Positions 14,464-22,586 of a stretch of DNA of 30,164 bases are shown here, piece by piece. Position 1 is the stretch's first letter. The number at the start of each line of letters is the position of its first letter. The notes beneath the pieces were generated by a model. It did no database searches, had not been told where the DNA came from, and saw nothing but the letters and a program-made list of their open reading frames with translations. A program made the position numbers and the translations under genes. Source of the DNA: Bacteroidales bacterium UBA1189 (GTDB taxonomy: Bacteria; Bacteroidota; Bacteroidia; Bacteroidales; Bacteroidaceae); assembly GCA_002309805.1 (NCBI GenBank), contig DBYJ01000050.1:1-30164 (forward strand), in the 5' to 3' direction.

Positions 14464-15984
14464 GTGTTGAAGAAATCGCATCGTCAGAGTGGGAGTGTGA
14501 GGCTCCTCGCTGGAGGGCTGGCATTGGTTGGCCTCGTGGCGTTGTTCGTTTTCTTCCAATTCTTCTATCGGAATCATCTGTGTCATCGGGAGCAGTTCTC
14601 GCTGTTCCTGTGGGCAGCAGAGCCGCTTCGGGCATATTGGTCGGCTCCAGCTCCAGTCGCGCGACTTTTGGGCGATGTGCTGACACAGTTTCTGGGGCTG
14701 AACGTGGTGGGTCCGCTCATTATGGCGTTGACGCTGATGGCTTTGGGCGTGCTGACGTACAAACTGTTTTCAAAATTCCTCAAGCTGTGGTCGTTGATTC
14801 CTGCCGTCTTAATAGTTGTTGTGGAGACTGGGCGCCAATGCGGCTTGACCTATCCCCTCAGCAGCACCCTGCAATGGGTAGGAATCGTGGGAACGTTGCT
14901 GATAGTTCTTGGCCTTAATAAATCGCCGAGAGCAAAGGCTGCGACACGACGTGTTGCATCTTTTACAGCTGGTCTCCTTATCCTTGCTGCAGGGATTTGG
15001 CTCTTTGGCTGGGGAGACTGGGAAAAACGTGCTGTCATGTGGCCCGAAATGAATGTCGAGCGTATGTTGGCAATTGATAATGACTGGTATCATGGCCGTC
15101 TGGATCATATGCAGCATCAGCTGGACAAGCAGGCAAAGCATCCCAGCCGTTTCAACAGCTATTACCAGAACCTGCTGCTCACGACTCAGTATCGTATGGG
15201 CGACGAGCTGATGCACTATTACCAGCCCTTCCAGTTGGGGCTTTTCCTGCCTGTAAGTGGCTCAACCTCTTATCCGCTCATCTATATGTCTGGTGAGATG
15301 TGGTTCCAGTTAGGGGATCTGACAAATGCCGAACACTCCGTGTTGCTGGGAATGCTGTTCTCGCCCAATAGCGTTGGCAGCCGTCCCTTGAAGAGACTGG
15401 CGGAGATAAGCCTGATTCGTGGCGATGAAGCAGCTGCCATGAAGTATCTGCGTATACTTGACAAGACTCTGTTCTACCATCGTTGGGCGCGGATTCATAT
15501 GCCTGCAGAACGGCCTAAAGGGTTGACGCGATGGATGGATATGAAGAGTTCGCTGAACGTCACGACGGATACCGTGCGTTCGCCTATGGACATAGAAACC
15601 TCTTTCCGTCACCTCTTGGATAGCAATCCTGATAATGTCTTTGCACGCGACTACCTGCTGAGCTACGACCTTCTCGACAAGGATGTGGACACCTTCGTGC
15701 AGGACTACGACCTTTACCTGCGTGGCCAGGCTGTTACACAACGGACGTGGGCTGAGGCCATGCTTATCTGGCTGGCTGCTCACGGACGCTCCGAAGAGGA
15801 GGTGATGGCACGCGGCATTCCCCCTGCCGTCATAGAGGAGTTCATGGAGTATAACGACATCTATCAAAAGGCTGTCAGCGGCTCACCGACGACATTTCCC
15901 ACACGGCAATATCAACGCCTGCAAGAACGCTTCGGTAAAACGTACTGGTTCTTTTATCACTTCGCTCAAATCAATAGTAACTGA
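14464..15984 (+). CDS. DUF6057-like membrane protein
   Basis: This is a 506-residue protein with about five to six hydrophobic segments in the first 180 residues (for example LLAGGLALVGLVALFVFFQFF and GLLILAAGIWLFGW). A soluble helical part of some 320 residues follows with TPR-like features (NDWYHGRLDHMQHQLDKQ, EMWFQLGDLTNAEHSVLLGMLF, EISLIRGDEAAAMKYLRIL). This layout fits the DUF6057 proteins of Bacteroidales, whose function is not known. There is no ATG: an in-frame stop sits at 14455-14457 and the first usable starts are GTG 14464 and TTG 14467. The promoter lies just upstream, so the 5' leader is very short. The gene ends exactly where the CxxCH lipoprotein begins, implying translational coupling. 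Confidence 0.8.
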   Translation: MLKKSHRQSGSVRLLAGGLALVGLVALFVFFQFFYRNHLCHREQFSLFLWAAEPLRAYWSAPAPVARLLGDVLTQFLGLNVVGPLIMALTLMALGVLTYKLFSKFLKLWSLIPAVLIVVVETGRQCGLTYPLSSTLQWVGIVGTLLIVLGLNKSPRAKAATRRVASFTAGLLILAAGIWLFGWGDWEKRAVMWPEMNVERMLAIDNDWYHGRLDHMQHQLDKQAKHPSRFNSYYQNLLLTTQYRMGDELMHYYQPFQLGLFLPVSGSTSYPLIYMSGEMWFQLGDLTNAEHSVLLGMLFSPNSVGSRPLKRLAEISLIRGDEAAAMKYLRILDKTLFYHRWARIHMPAERPKGLTRWMDMKSSLNVTTDTVRSPMDIETSFRHLLDSNPDNVFARDYLLSYDLLDKDVDTFVQDYDLYLRGQAVTQRTWAEAMLIWLAAHGRSEEEVMARGIPPAVIEEFMEYNDIYQKAVSGSPTTFPTRQYQRLQERFGKTYWFFYHFAQINSN

Positions 15985-17460
15985 ATGGAAAGGGCTGCAT
16001 TATCTATGAGGGCTGGCATGCACATGTGGAGGATGGGAAGCATCATTTCCATATTCCTGCTGCTGACTGCCTGTACGGGGGGGATATCGCCAGCTCCGAC
16101 AGATGCCGAACATCGCTCGTCCTGTATGTTCCCTGATTACTCCGATGCCGTCGTACCTTATAATATAGCCCCGCTGAACTTCTGCATCGATGGCAAGGAG
16201 TTTGCTCGTGCTAAGGTGGAGGTAAGAGGCGCATCATCGTCCCTTACCGTCAGAGCCAGAGGAGGACGCGTCATGTTTCCTGAGAAGAAGTGGCATCGTC
16301 TCCTTGAAGCCGAGAAAGGCAACGTACTTTCTTTTAAAATTGATAATGCTGAATTTAAGCTCCAAGTTAGTGCAGACCCTATTGATCCTTATGTGACCTA
16401 CCGTATCATCGACCCCTCGTTCGAGGTTTGGCATAGGGTGGAGATTCGGGAGCGTGATGTGACGAGCTTTCGTGAGCGCATCCTTTCTGATTGGCGACAC
16501 ACGGAAAACAGCTGCATGAACTGTCACATTCACGGCTCAGGAAGGGGCAACCTCAGTTTCTTCCACTTGCGTGGACCGAAGGGGGGAACCATTCTCAATC
16601 GTAACGGAGTGCTTCGCAAACTTACGCTCAAGAACGATAGCATGCCTGTAGCAGCTACCTACGGGGACTTTCATCCTTCAGGGCGCTATGCCGTATATAC
16701 ATGGAACAATGTCATTCCGGCCTTGCGTGCCCTCGATAGTCATCGCATGGAGGTTTATGATACCGCCAGCGATATGCTTGTGACGGATTTCGATACGAAC
16801 AGCATGCTCTTTTCTCCGTTGACCTCCAACACGGATGCCTACGAAACCTTCCCCACGTTTTCACCTGATGGGCGTTACATCTACTTCTGCCGGGCGCCCT
16901 ATCATCCGTTGCCAGATTCCGTCAGGCAGACGCGTTATAGTTTAGTGCGGATACCGTTTAATGAGCAGACAGGATCACAGGGCGATAGCATCGAGATGGT
17001 ATGGGACGCTGAGCAGCAAGGCGGTTCCGCCTCTTTTCCGAAATTTTCTCCTGATGGGCGCTTCCTGATGTTCTGTCGTTCTGACTATGGCACATTCCCT
17101 ATCTGGCATCGCGAAACGCAACTGATGATGATGGATATGCAGACGGGCAAGGTGGATTCGCTTTCGGTTCTGCGTGCTGATGATGCTTCATCGACCTACC
17201 ACAGCTGGTCCACTAACGGGCGTTGGATAGCCTTTGCCTCGAAGCGTGGCGACGGCATGTTCGGGCGAGTGTGGCTGGCTCACGTCGATGCTGAAGGAAA
17301 AGTTTCCAATCCCTTCTGTCTGCCACAGCGAGATCCTGAGCATGATCGTCTCTTTCTCCGCTCGTACAATATCCCTGACCTTGGCGATGCCCCTGTGCCT
17401 TTCGATGCGCGTACCATCAAGCACATTCGCAAGCACCTTTCTGCCGAACAATTCCAATAA
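15985..17460 (+). CDS. PD40/TolB-like propeller lipoprotein with one c-type haem motif
   Basis: This 491-residue lipoprotein has lipobox LTAC at C30; ATG 15985 or an internal Met (M12 or M14) could be the start. Residues 40-170 are a beta-rich N-terminal part with YNIAPLNFCIDGKEF. A CMNCH motif (C177, C180, H181; 16513-16527) matches the CxxCH haem attachment signature. From about residue 220 there are TolB/PD40 propeller repeats: DFHPSGRYAVYTWNN, PTFSPDGRYIYFCR, PKFSPDGRFLMFCR and HSWSTNGRWIAFASKR. Such proteins pair with DUF6057 proteins in Bacteroidales, and the start codon abuts the stop of that gene. A periplasmic or surface sensor or electron-transfer role is conceivable. Whether haem is really bound needs testing. 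Confidence 0.82.
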   Translation: MERAALSMRAGMHMWRMGSIISIFLLLTACTGGISPAPTDAEHRSSCMFPDYSDAVVPYNIAPLNFCIDGKEFARAKVEVRGASSSLTVRARGGRVMFPEKKWHRLLEAEKGNVLSFKIDNAEFKLQVSADPIDPYVTYRIIDPSFEVWHRVEIRERDVTSFRERILSDWRHTENSCMNCHIHGSGRGNLSFFHLRGPKGGTILNRNGVLRKLTLKNDSMPVAATYGDFHPSGRYAVYTWNNVIPALRALDSHRMEVYDTASDMLVTDFDTNSMLFSPLTSNTDAYETFPTFSPDGRYIYFCRAPYHPLPDSVRQTRYSLVRIPFNEQTGSQGDSIEMVWDAEQQGGSASFPKFSPDGRFLMFCRSDYGTFPIWHRETQLMMMDMQTGKVDSLSVLRADDASSTYHSWSTNGRWIAFASKRGDGMFGRVWLAHVDAEGKVSNPFCLPQRDPEHDRLFLRSYNIPDLGDAPVPFDARTIKHIRKHLSAEQFQ

Positions 17461-17488
17461 AACTATAAACCTTTAAACAAAAATCACT

Positions 17489-18910
17489 ATGGACAACAAC
17501 AAAGGATTTTACAAACTCTCGTGGCTTCAGCGCATCGGCTTCGGCTCTGGCGACATGGCCCAAAACCTCATTTATCAGACCATCAGCATTTGGCTGCTGT
17601 TCTATTACACCAATGTCTTCGGCCTCGATCCTGGTGCTGCGGCTTTGATGTTCCTCATCGTACGTCTTGTGGATGTATTATGGGATCCCCTCGTAGGCAC
17701 ATTCGTTGACAAAGGCAATCCCCGTTGGGGCAAATATCGCTCATGGCTTATTCTCGGCGGTATCCCGCTTGTCGGTTTGGCAATCCTTTGCTTCTGGAAT
17801 GGCTTCAGCGGCTCGTTGCTTTATGCCTATATTACCTACGTGGGGATGAGCATGTGCTATACGTTAGTGAACGTTCCCTACGGCGCTTTGAACGCCAGCC
17901 TGACGCGTGACACCAACGAGATTACCATCCTCACCTCTACCCGTATGTTCATGGCTAATCTCGGTGCCTTGTGTGTGAAATCACTTCCAATCATTATTGC
18001 CATTTTTGCCCCCAAGGCATTGAATAACGAGACGGGCAAAATGGAGGCCGTAATCAATACTCCTGAGGCAGCACCCGCATGGTTCATCACGATGACCATT
18101 TTTGCTCTTGCTGGTTTGCTGTTGCTCGTGTTCTGCTTCTCACAGACGAAGGAACGCGTGGTGATGGATCAGAAGGAGGCTGCCAACGTGAAGGTGAGCG
18201 ACCTGTGGATGGAGTTCGGGCGCAACAAACCTCTTCGCGTACTCGCATTCTTCTTCATTACGGCTTTTGCCATGATGAGTGTGGGTAATGCTGCCGATGC
18301 CTATTTCATGACCTATAACATAGGTGCTACACCCTTCATGACTACCGTCTTCATGTGGCTGGGTACCATCCCTGCCTTTATCTTCATGCCCCTTGTGCCT
18401 GCTATCAAGCGCAAAATTGGCAAGAAGGGAATGTTCTATCTCTTCCTGGGTACAGCCATCGTAGGCATGGCGCTGATGTATCTGTTCGTAAGCATCCCTG
18501 CCATCAAACAGCATTTCTGGCTGCTCTGCGTGGCTCAGTTCGTCAAGAGCACGGGTATTATTGTAGCAACGGGTTACATGTGGGCTCTCGTGCCTGAGGT
18601 GGTGGCCTACGGCGAATATACTACTGGACGTCGTATTGCTGGCATCGTCAACGCTTTGACGGGCATCTTCTTCAAGGCGGGTATGGCTCTCGGTGGAGTA
18701 GTGCCCGGTCTCGTGCTGGCATGGGTGGGCTTCAATGCCGAATTGCCCAAGCAGACGCCCCTTGCCGAGCAGGGTATCCTGTGGCTGGTGTGCGTGATTC
18801 CCGCAATGTTGCTTCTCCTTGCCATTTGGATTATCAGCAAGTATGAACTCAGCGACGAGAAGATGGACGAAATCAACACCGCTATCGAAGCTCGCGCAAA
18901 GGAAGCATAA
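17489..18910 (+). CDS. GPH-family sugar:cation symporter (xylo-oligosaccharide type)
   Basis: This 473-residue transporter has 12 membrane segments and belongs to the glycoside-pentoside-hexuronide:cation symporters (MelB/XynP group). It shows QRIGFGSGDMAQNLIYQ at the start, then DVLWDPLVGTFVDKGNPRWGKYRSW, the family's conserved loop with Asp and Arg. NVPYGALNASLTRDTNE lies near residue 130, and VPEVVAYGEYTTGRRIAGI near 370. The neighbouring GH43 and GH67 genes suggest that it imports xylo-oligosaccharides or aldouronic acids, possibly with sodium or protons. It is preceded by 28 bp after the haem-motif gene, so it may be a separate unit with an unrecognised promoter. Family certain, substrate inferred. 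Confidence 0.9.
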   Translation: MDNNKGFYKLSWLQRIGFGSGDMAQNLIYQTISIWLLFYYTNVFGLDPGAAALMFLIVRLVDVLWDPLVGTFVDKGNPRWGKYRSWLILGGIPLVGLAILCFWNGFSGSLLYAYITYVGMSMCYTLVNVPYGALNASLTRDTNEITILTSTRMFMANLGALCVKSLPIIIAIFAPKALNNETGKMEAVINTPEAAPAWFITMTIFALAGLLLLVFCFSQTKERVVMDQKEAANVKVSDLWMEFGRNKPLRVLAFFFITAFAMMSVGNAADAYFMTYNIGATPFMTTVFMWLGTIPAFIFMPLVPAIKRKIGKKGMFYLFLGTAIVGMALMYLFVSIPAIKQHFWLLCVAQFVKSTGIIVATGYMWALVPEVVAYGEYTTGRRIAGIVNALTGIFFKAGMALGGVVPGLVLAWVGFNAELPKQTPLAEQGILWLVCVIPAMLLLLAIWIISKYELSDEKMDEINTAIEARAKEA

Positions 18911-18911
18911 T

Positions 18912-18990
18912 CCCTTGGTCTGAGGATTTATTCCCCTGCTCTGAGATTTTATTCCCCTGCGCTAAAAAATTATTCCCTTATTCTGAATGT
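18912..18990 (+). repeat. 21-bp tandem repeat, four units (locus 3, between operon genes)
   Basis: CCTTGGTCTGA, CCCTGCTCTGA, CCCTGCGCTAA and CCTTATTCTGA heads start about 20-22 bp apart, each followed by an A/T-rich tail ending ATTC. They match the unit at 845-928. This copy fills the 104-bp gap between the symporter and the GH43 gene. Confidence 0.78.
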
Positions 18991-19014
18991 CTAATTCCTA
19001 AATTATATAACACA

Positions 19015-20004
19015 ATGGCAAAGAAAGTTCAAAAGCGTTATCTGTGGCCTGCTGACTACATGGCCGATCCTTCCGTTCACGTATGGGACGGTAAACTCTA
19101 CATCTATCCCTCGCACGACTGGGAGAGTGGCATTCCTGAGGATGACTTCGGCAGCCACTTCGACATGAAGGACTATCATGTCCTCTCCCTCGAAGGCGAC
19201 GATCCTATGACTTCGCCTGTCAAGGACCATGGTATTGTCCTTGACAAACTCGACATTCCTTGGCACGGACGCCAGTTGTGGGATTGCGACGTGGCACGCA
19301 AGAACGGCAAGTATTATATGTACTACCCCATGAAGGACCAGACGGACATCTTCCGTTTTGGCGTGGCTATTGCCGATAATCCCTGCGGCCCGTTCATCCC
19401 GCAGCCTAAGCCTATGAACGGCAGCTATTCTATTGATGTCTGCGTGCTGGAGGACGAAGGCGAGCACTACTTCTACTTTGGCGGCATTTGGGGCGGACAG
19501 TTGCAGCGCTATCGCGACAATAAGGCGCTCGATACGGGCTCTACCTTCCCTGCTGATGACGAGCCAGCCATTCCTCCCCGTGTGGCAAGGCTGAGAGACG
19601 ATATGCTGGAGTTTGCTGAGGCTCCGCGCCCCATCGTCATTCTTGATGAAAATGGCAAACCCCTCACGGCAGGCGATAATCATCGGCGTTTCTTTGAAGC
19701 TTCGTGGGTGCATAAGATGAATGGTAAGTACTATTTCAGCTACTCCACGGGCGACACACACCATCTTTGCTATGCGGTAGGCGACAATCCTTATGGCCCC
19801 TTCACTTATCAGGGCGAAATCCTGACGCCCGTTGTCGGATGGACTACCCATCACAGCATCGTGCAGTTCAATGGCAAGTGGTACCTCTTCCATCACGACA
19901 GCGTGCCCTCTGGCGGACGTACTTGGTTGCGCAGCCTCAAAGTTTGTCCCCTTACCTTCGATGCCGAGGGCCGTATCGAAACCATCGAGGGAATAGACGA
20001 ATAG
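19015..20004 (+). CDS. GH43 glycosidase (probable beta-xylosidase/arabinofuranosidase)
   Basis: This 329-residue enzyme has no signal peptide, so it is predicted cytoplasmic. GH43 catalytic residues are visible: the base Asp in MADPSVHVWDGKLYIYPSHD (D18), the pKa-modulating Asp in YSIDVCVLEDEGEHYF (D141), and the acid Glu in FFEASWVHKMNGKYYFSYS (E228). The C-terminal part (GWTTHHSIVQFNGKWYLFHHD) is a fifth blade. Length and the FFEASW...SYSTGDTH pattern fit single-domain xylan-type GH43 enzymes. Between a GPH symporter and a GH67 alpha-glucuronidase, the likely job is removing xylose or arabinose from imported oligosaccharides. The exact specificity cannot be read from sequence. Confidence 0.9.
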   Translation: MAKKVQKRYLWPADYMADPSVHVWDGKLYIYPSHDWESGIPEDDFGSHFDMKDYHVLSLEGDDPMTSPVKDHGIVLDKLDIPWHGRQLWDCDVARKNGKYYMYYPMKDQTDIFRFGVAIADNPCGPFIPQPKPMNGSYSIDVCVLEDEGEHYFYFGGIWGGQLQRYRDNKALDTGSTFPADDEPAIPPRVARLRDDMLEFAEAPRPIVILDENGKPLTAGDNHRRFFEASWVHKMNGKYYFSYSTGDTHHLCYAVGDNPYGPFTYQGEILTPVVGWTTHHSIVQFNGKWYLFHHDSVPSGGRTWLRSLKVCPLTFDAEGRIETIEGIDE

Positions 20005-20040
20005 TATAATAATAAATAAGGAAGATTTGAAATTCGTTTA

Positions 20041-20075
20041 ATGTTTAACGTTTAATGTTTAACGAACACGTCCTA
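20041..20075 (+). repeat. GTTTAAT/GTTTAAC simple repeats before the GH67 gene
   Basis: A run of ATGTTTAACGTTTA-type units fills the space just before the GH67 start. A similar GTTAAACGTTAAAC stretch occurs inside the gene near 20217-20245, encoding part of the residues just after the lipid-anchor region. A 10-bp ACTCCTGC unit is repeated at 20110-20135 within the signal peptide codons. Confidence 0.55.
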
Positions 20076-21944
20076 ATGAAAGTACAGCATCCAAAGCTAT
20101 TGTCTACACTCCTGCACTCCTGCACTCCTGCACTCCTTTCATTATTGCTGCTTTCCTGCGTGGGTAAGGCTGTGCCGCCTGACAACGATGGTCATTCGCT
20201 GTGGCTGAGGGATTCGTTAAACGTTAAACGTTATCCGTTAAACCCCTCGTCCTCTCTCATCCTTCTCAACCACTGGGATAATCCCGACGGCACCATAGAG
20301 CGCGGCTATGCCGGACATTCCATTTGGCGATGGGATGAATTGCCCGATTCCGTTTCGTCCCGCTATGCCGAGTATGCCCGTGCGTGTGCCTCGATAGGCA
20401 TTAATGGAACGGTACTCAATAACGTGAATGCCAAGCCTATCATGCTTACTTCGGCTATGCTGACTAAAGCAGCTGTCATAGCCAGCGAATTACGTCCGTA
20501 TGGCATTCGTGTGTTTCTTTCTGTGAACTTTGCCACGCCTCAGGCTTTGGGCGAATTACCTACGGCTGACCCGCTTGATAGTCGGGTAGGGGAATGGTGG
20601 AAGCAGAAGGTGTCCGAAATCTACTCTCTTATTCCTGATTTTGGCGGATTTCTTGTGAAAGCGAATAGCGAGGGAGAGCCTGGACCTATGGATTTCGGAC
20701 GCACGCACGCGGATGGCGCGAATCTGTTGGCCGATGCCTTAGCACCCTACGGAGGAATTGTCATGTGGCGCGCCTTTGTCTATGCTCCCAATAGCCCAGA
20801 TCGTGCCTGTCAGGCATACGATGAGTTTATGCCTCTTGACGGACAGTTCCGCGACAATGTCATCTTGCAAGTGAAGAATGGCCCTGTCGATTTTCAGCCT
20901 CGCGAGCCGCTCAGTCCTCTGCTCTTCTCGATGAAGCATACGCGCGTCATGCCCGAGCTGCAGATTACGCAGGAGTATTTGGGACAGAGCATTCATACAG
21001 TTTTCCTCGCTGTACAATGGAGTGAATTCTTCAAAAGCCTACAAGCCTCACCTAAATCCTCTCCTGAAGGAGAGGACTTTAAGTCACCCCTCCTTCAGGA
21101 GGGGAAGGGGGAGGCTATTGCTGGCGTAGCCAATATAGGCGACGACACGAATTGGTGTGGAAGCGATATGGCGCAGGCAAATTGGTATGCCTTTGGGCGA
21201 TTGGCGCAGGATCCGACACTCTCTCCTGCGCAGATTGCTCGCGAGTGGCTGACAAAGACGTTTACCGCAGACCCCCGTTTTGTCGAGCCTATGACGGATG
21301 TTCTGCTTCGCTCCTACGAGGCTGCTGTTGATTACATGATGCCTATGGGGCTTCATCACCTCTTTGCTTGGGGACATCATTATGGCCCTGAGCCTTGGTG
21401 CAGCCCACGCGGAGCACGTCCTGACTGGACGCCTCCTTATTATCATCGTGCAGACAGCCTTGGTATCGGTTTCGATCGTACTTTGCAAGGAAGCGGAGCT
21501 GTCGCGCAGTATGGCGATTCCCTTTGCGCCCTTTACAATGATCCGCTGACTTGTCCTGAAGAGTATATCCTTTGGTTCCATCATCTTCCTTGGACGTTCA
21601 CCCGTCCTGATTGGAAAGACGCTGAAGGGCACTCGCAGAATCTTTGGCAGCGCCTTTGCTGGCATTACGACCGAGGCGTACGTGAGGCTGAATATGCTCT
21701 TGGTGTTTGGCAAAAGATGATGCCCTACGTCGATAACCTTCGCTACGAACGTCAGTTACAGCGCTTCCGTCAGCAGGCTATGGATGCCCGTTGGTGGCGC
21801 GATGCCTGCTTGCTCTATTTCGCTACATTCAGCCGTCAACCCCTCCCTGCTGATAGTCCTGCGCCTACGCATTCGCTCGACAGCCTTATGCGCTTCCACC
21901 TCCCCATCTCCAACTACGAGCCTGCTCCTTTCGGCCAACGATAA
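20076..21944 (+). CDS. GH67 alpha-glucuronidase lipoprotein lacking the N-terminal domain
   Basis: This is a 622-residue lipoprotein (lipobox LLSC, C28), predicted to act outside the cytoplasm. GH67 motifs are clear: LLNHWDNPDGTIERGYAG, NGTVLNNVNA and FLVKANSEGEPGPMDFG with the acid E199. NGPVDFQPREP holds D272 and LQITQEYLG holds E300; their spacings (73 and 28 residues) equal those of the characterised catalytic triad. It releases 4-O-methylglucuronic acid from xylo-oligosaccharide ends. Only about 35 residues separate the lipid Cys from the catalytic barrel, so the usual N-terminal GH67 domain is absent. An in-frame repeat (SPKSSPEGEDFKSPLLQEGK, about residues 328-347) interrupts a loop. 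I chose 20076 because the signal peptide starts there; ATG 20055 adds seven residues. Some chance that these oddities reduce activity. Confidence 0.88.
   Translation: MKVQHPKLLSTLLHSCTPALLSLLLLSCVGKAVPPDNDGHSLWLRDSLNVKRYPLNPSSSLILLNHWDNPDGTIERGYAGHSIWRWDELPDSVSSRYAEYARACASIGINGTVLNNVNAKPIMLTSAMLTKAAVIASELRPYGIRVFLSVNFATPQALGELPTADPLDSRVGEWWKQKVSEIYSLIPDFGGFLVKANSEGEPGPMDFGRTHADGANLLADALAPYGGIVMWRAFVYAPNSPDRACQAYDEFMPLDGQFRDNVILQVKNGPVDFQPREPLSPLLFSMKHTRVMPELQITQEYLGQSIHTVFLAVQWSEFFKSLQASPKSSPEGEDFKSPLLQEGKGEAIAGVANIGDDTNWCGSDMAQANWYAFGRLAQDPTLSPAQIAREWLTKTFTADPRFVEPMTDVLLRSYEAAVDYMMPMGLHHLFAWGHHYGPEPWCSPRGARPDWTPPYYHRADSLGIGFDRTLQGSGAVAQYGDSLCALYNDPLTCPEEYILWFHHLPWTFTRPDWKDAEGHSQNLWQRLCWHYDRGVREAEYALGVWQKMMPYVDNLRYERQLQRFRQQAMDARWWRDACLLYFATFSRQPLPADSPAPTHSLDSLMRFHLPISNYEPAPFGQR
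21058..21104 (+). repeat. Two-hairpin GC-rich repeat inside the GH67 coding region
   Basis: CCTCTCCT-GA-AGGAGAGG (21058-21075) and CCCCTCCT-TC-AGGAGGGG (21087-21104) are two adjacent palindromes, resembling the intergenic repeat family near 291-399. They are in frame within the GH67 gene and encode SPEGEDFKSPLLQEGK. Confidence 0.7.
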
Positions 21945-21973
21945 TTCAATTGAAGTCAACAAGTCTTTCGGAC

Positions 21974-22582
21974 ATGAAAAGAATCCTTATCCTATTCCTC
22001 ACACTCCTCGCATTCCTCTCTGCCCGTGGCCAGACAGGCGCCGGGCAGTCAGAAGGTCTTTCTATGAACCGATATTACTTGGGTGCTGAGGCTGACGTGG
22101 GCGAAGTGATAGCTGCCTGTATCGTGGGCGGTGCTTATTTTTCCGAAGTCAATGTCGAATTGCGTTTACGCTATCCTTTCGGCGAGAAGGAGATTGCTTA
22201 CTATAATCTGCCTGTACGGTACGGCCGTTCCCGCGAGATTGAAATGCATTCTGGGTATGGATTGGAGGCTTTCGCCGGCTACGATATGCCACTTTCGGGC
22301 AGGTTCCGTCTGACCCCCTCTGCGGGGCTACGCTATACGCCCATTAAAGGATGGGGGACTGATTGGTCGTTGATGGAACAACGCTCCTACGTCTTCTCCG
22401 GCGTTGCGGCTTTGAAGGCAGAATACTCCTTGTCGCCTTCCATCTCGTTGGTGGCGACGCCAGCCTATGCCGTCCCCCTCGGTAAGGATGCGTTTGTCCG
22501 TTCGTTCGAAACAGTTTGCCCCGCTATCAAGTCGTGCTACGGCGGGTTGTCTGTTCACATAGGTATTCACTTCAATTTTTAA
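21974..22582 (+). CDS. Small outer-membrane beta-barrel protein, unknown function
   Basis: This is a 202-residue protein with a clear signal peptide (MKRILILFLTLLAFLSARGQ). ATG 21974 is chosen because the signal starts there; a TTG frame at 21950 is less likely. The mature part has alternating beta-strands typical of small barrels (NVELRLRYPFGEKEIAYYNLPVRYG, LEAFAGYDMPLSGRFRLTPSAGLRYTP, LSVHIGIHFNF), and it ends in Phe, as outer-membrane proteins do. It begins 29 bp after the GH67 stop and ends 4 bp before the BACON/FISUMP lipoprotein, so these may be one transcript. No specific family or ligand is recognised. Confidence 0.78.
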   Translation: MKRILILFLTLLAFLSARGQTGAGQSEGLSMNRYYLGAEADVGEVIAACIVGGAYFSEVNVELRLRYPFGEKEIAYYNLPVRYGRSREIEMHSGYGLEAFAGYDMPLSGRFRLTPSAGLRYTPIKGWGTDWSLMEQRSYVFSGVAALKAEYSLSPSISLVATPAYAVPLGKDAFVRSFETVCPAIKSCYGGLSVHIGIHFNF

Positions 22583-22586
22583 TTCC

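Noticed and set aside
19003..19896. A 297-codon minus frame opposite the GH43 gene
   Set aside because: The + strand has all three GH43 catalytic residues in order; the minus frame is a shadow.
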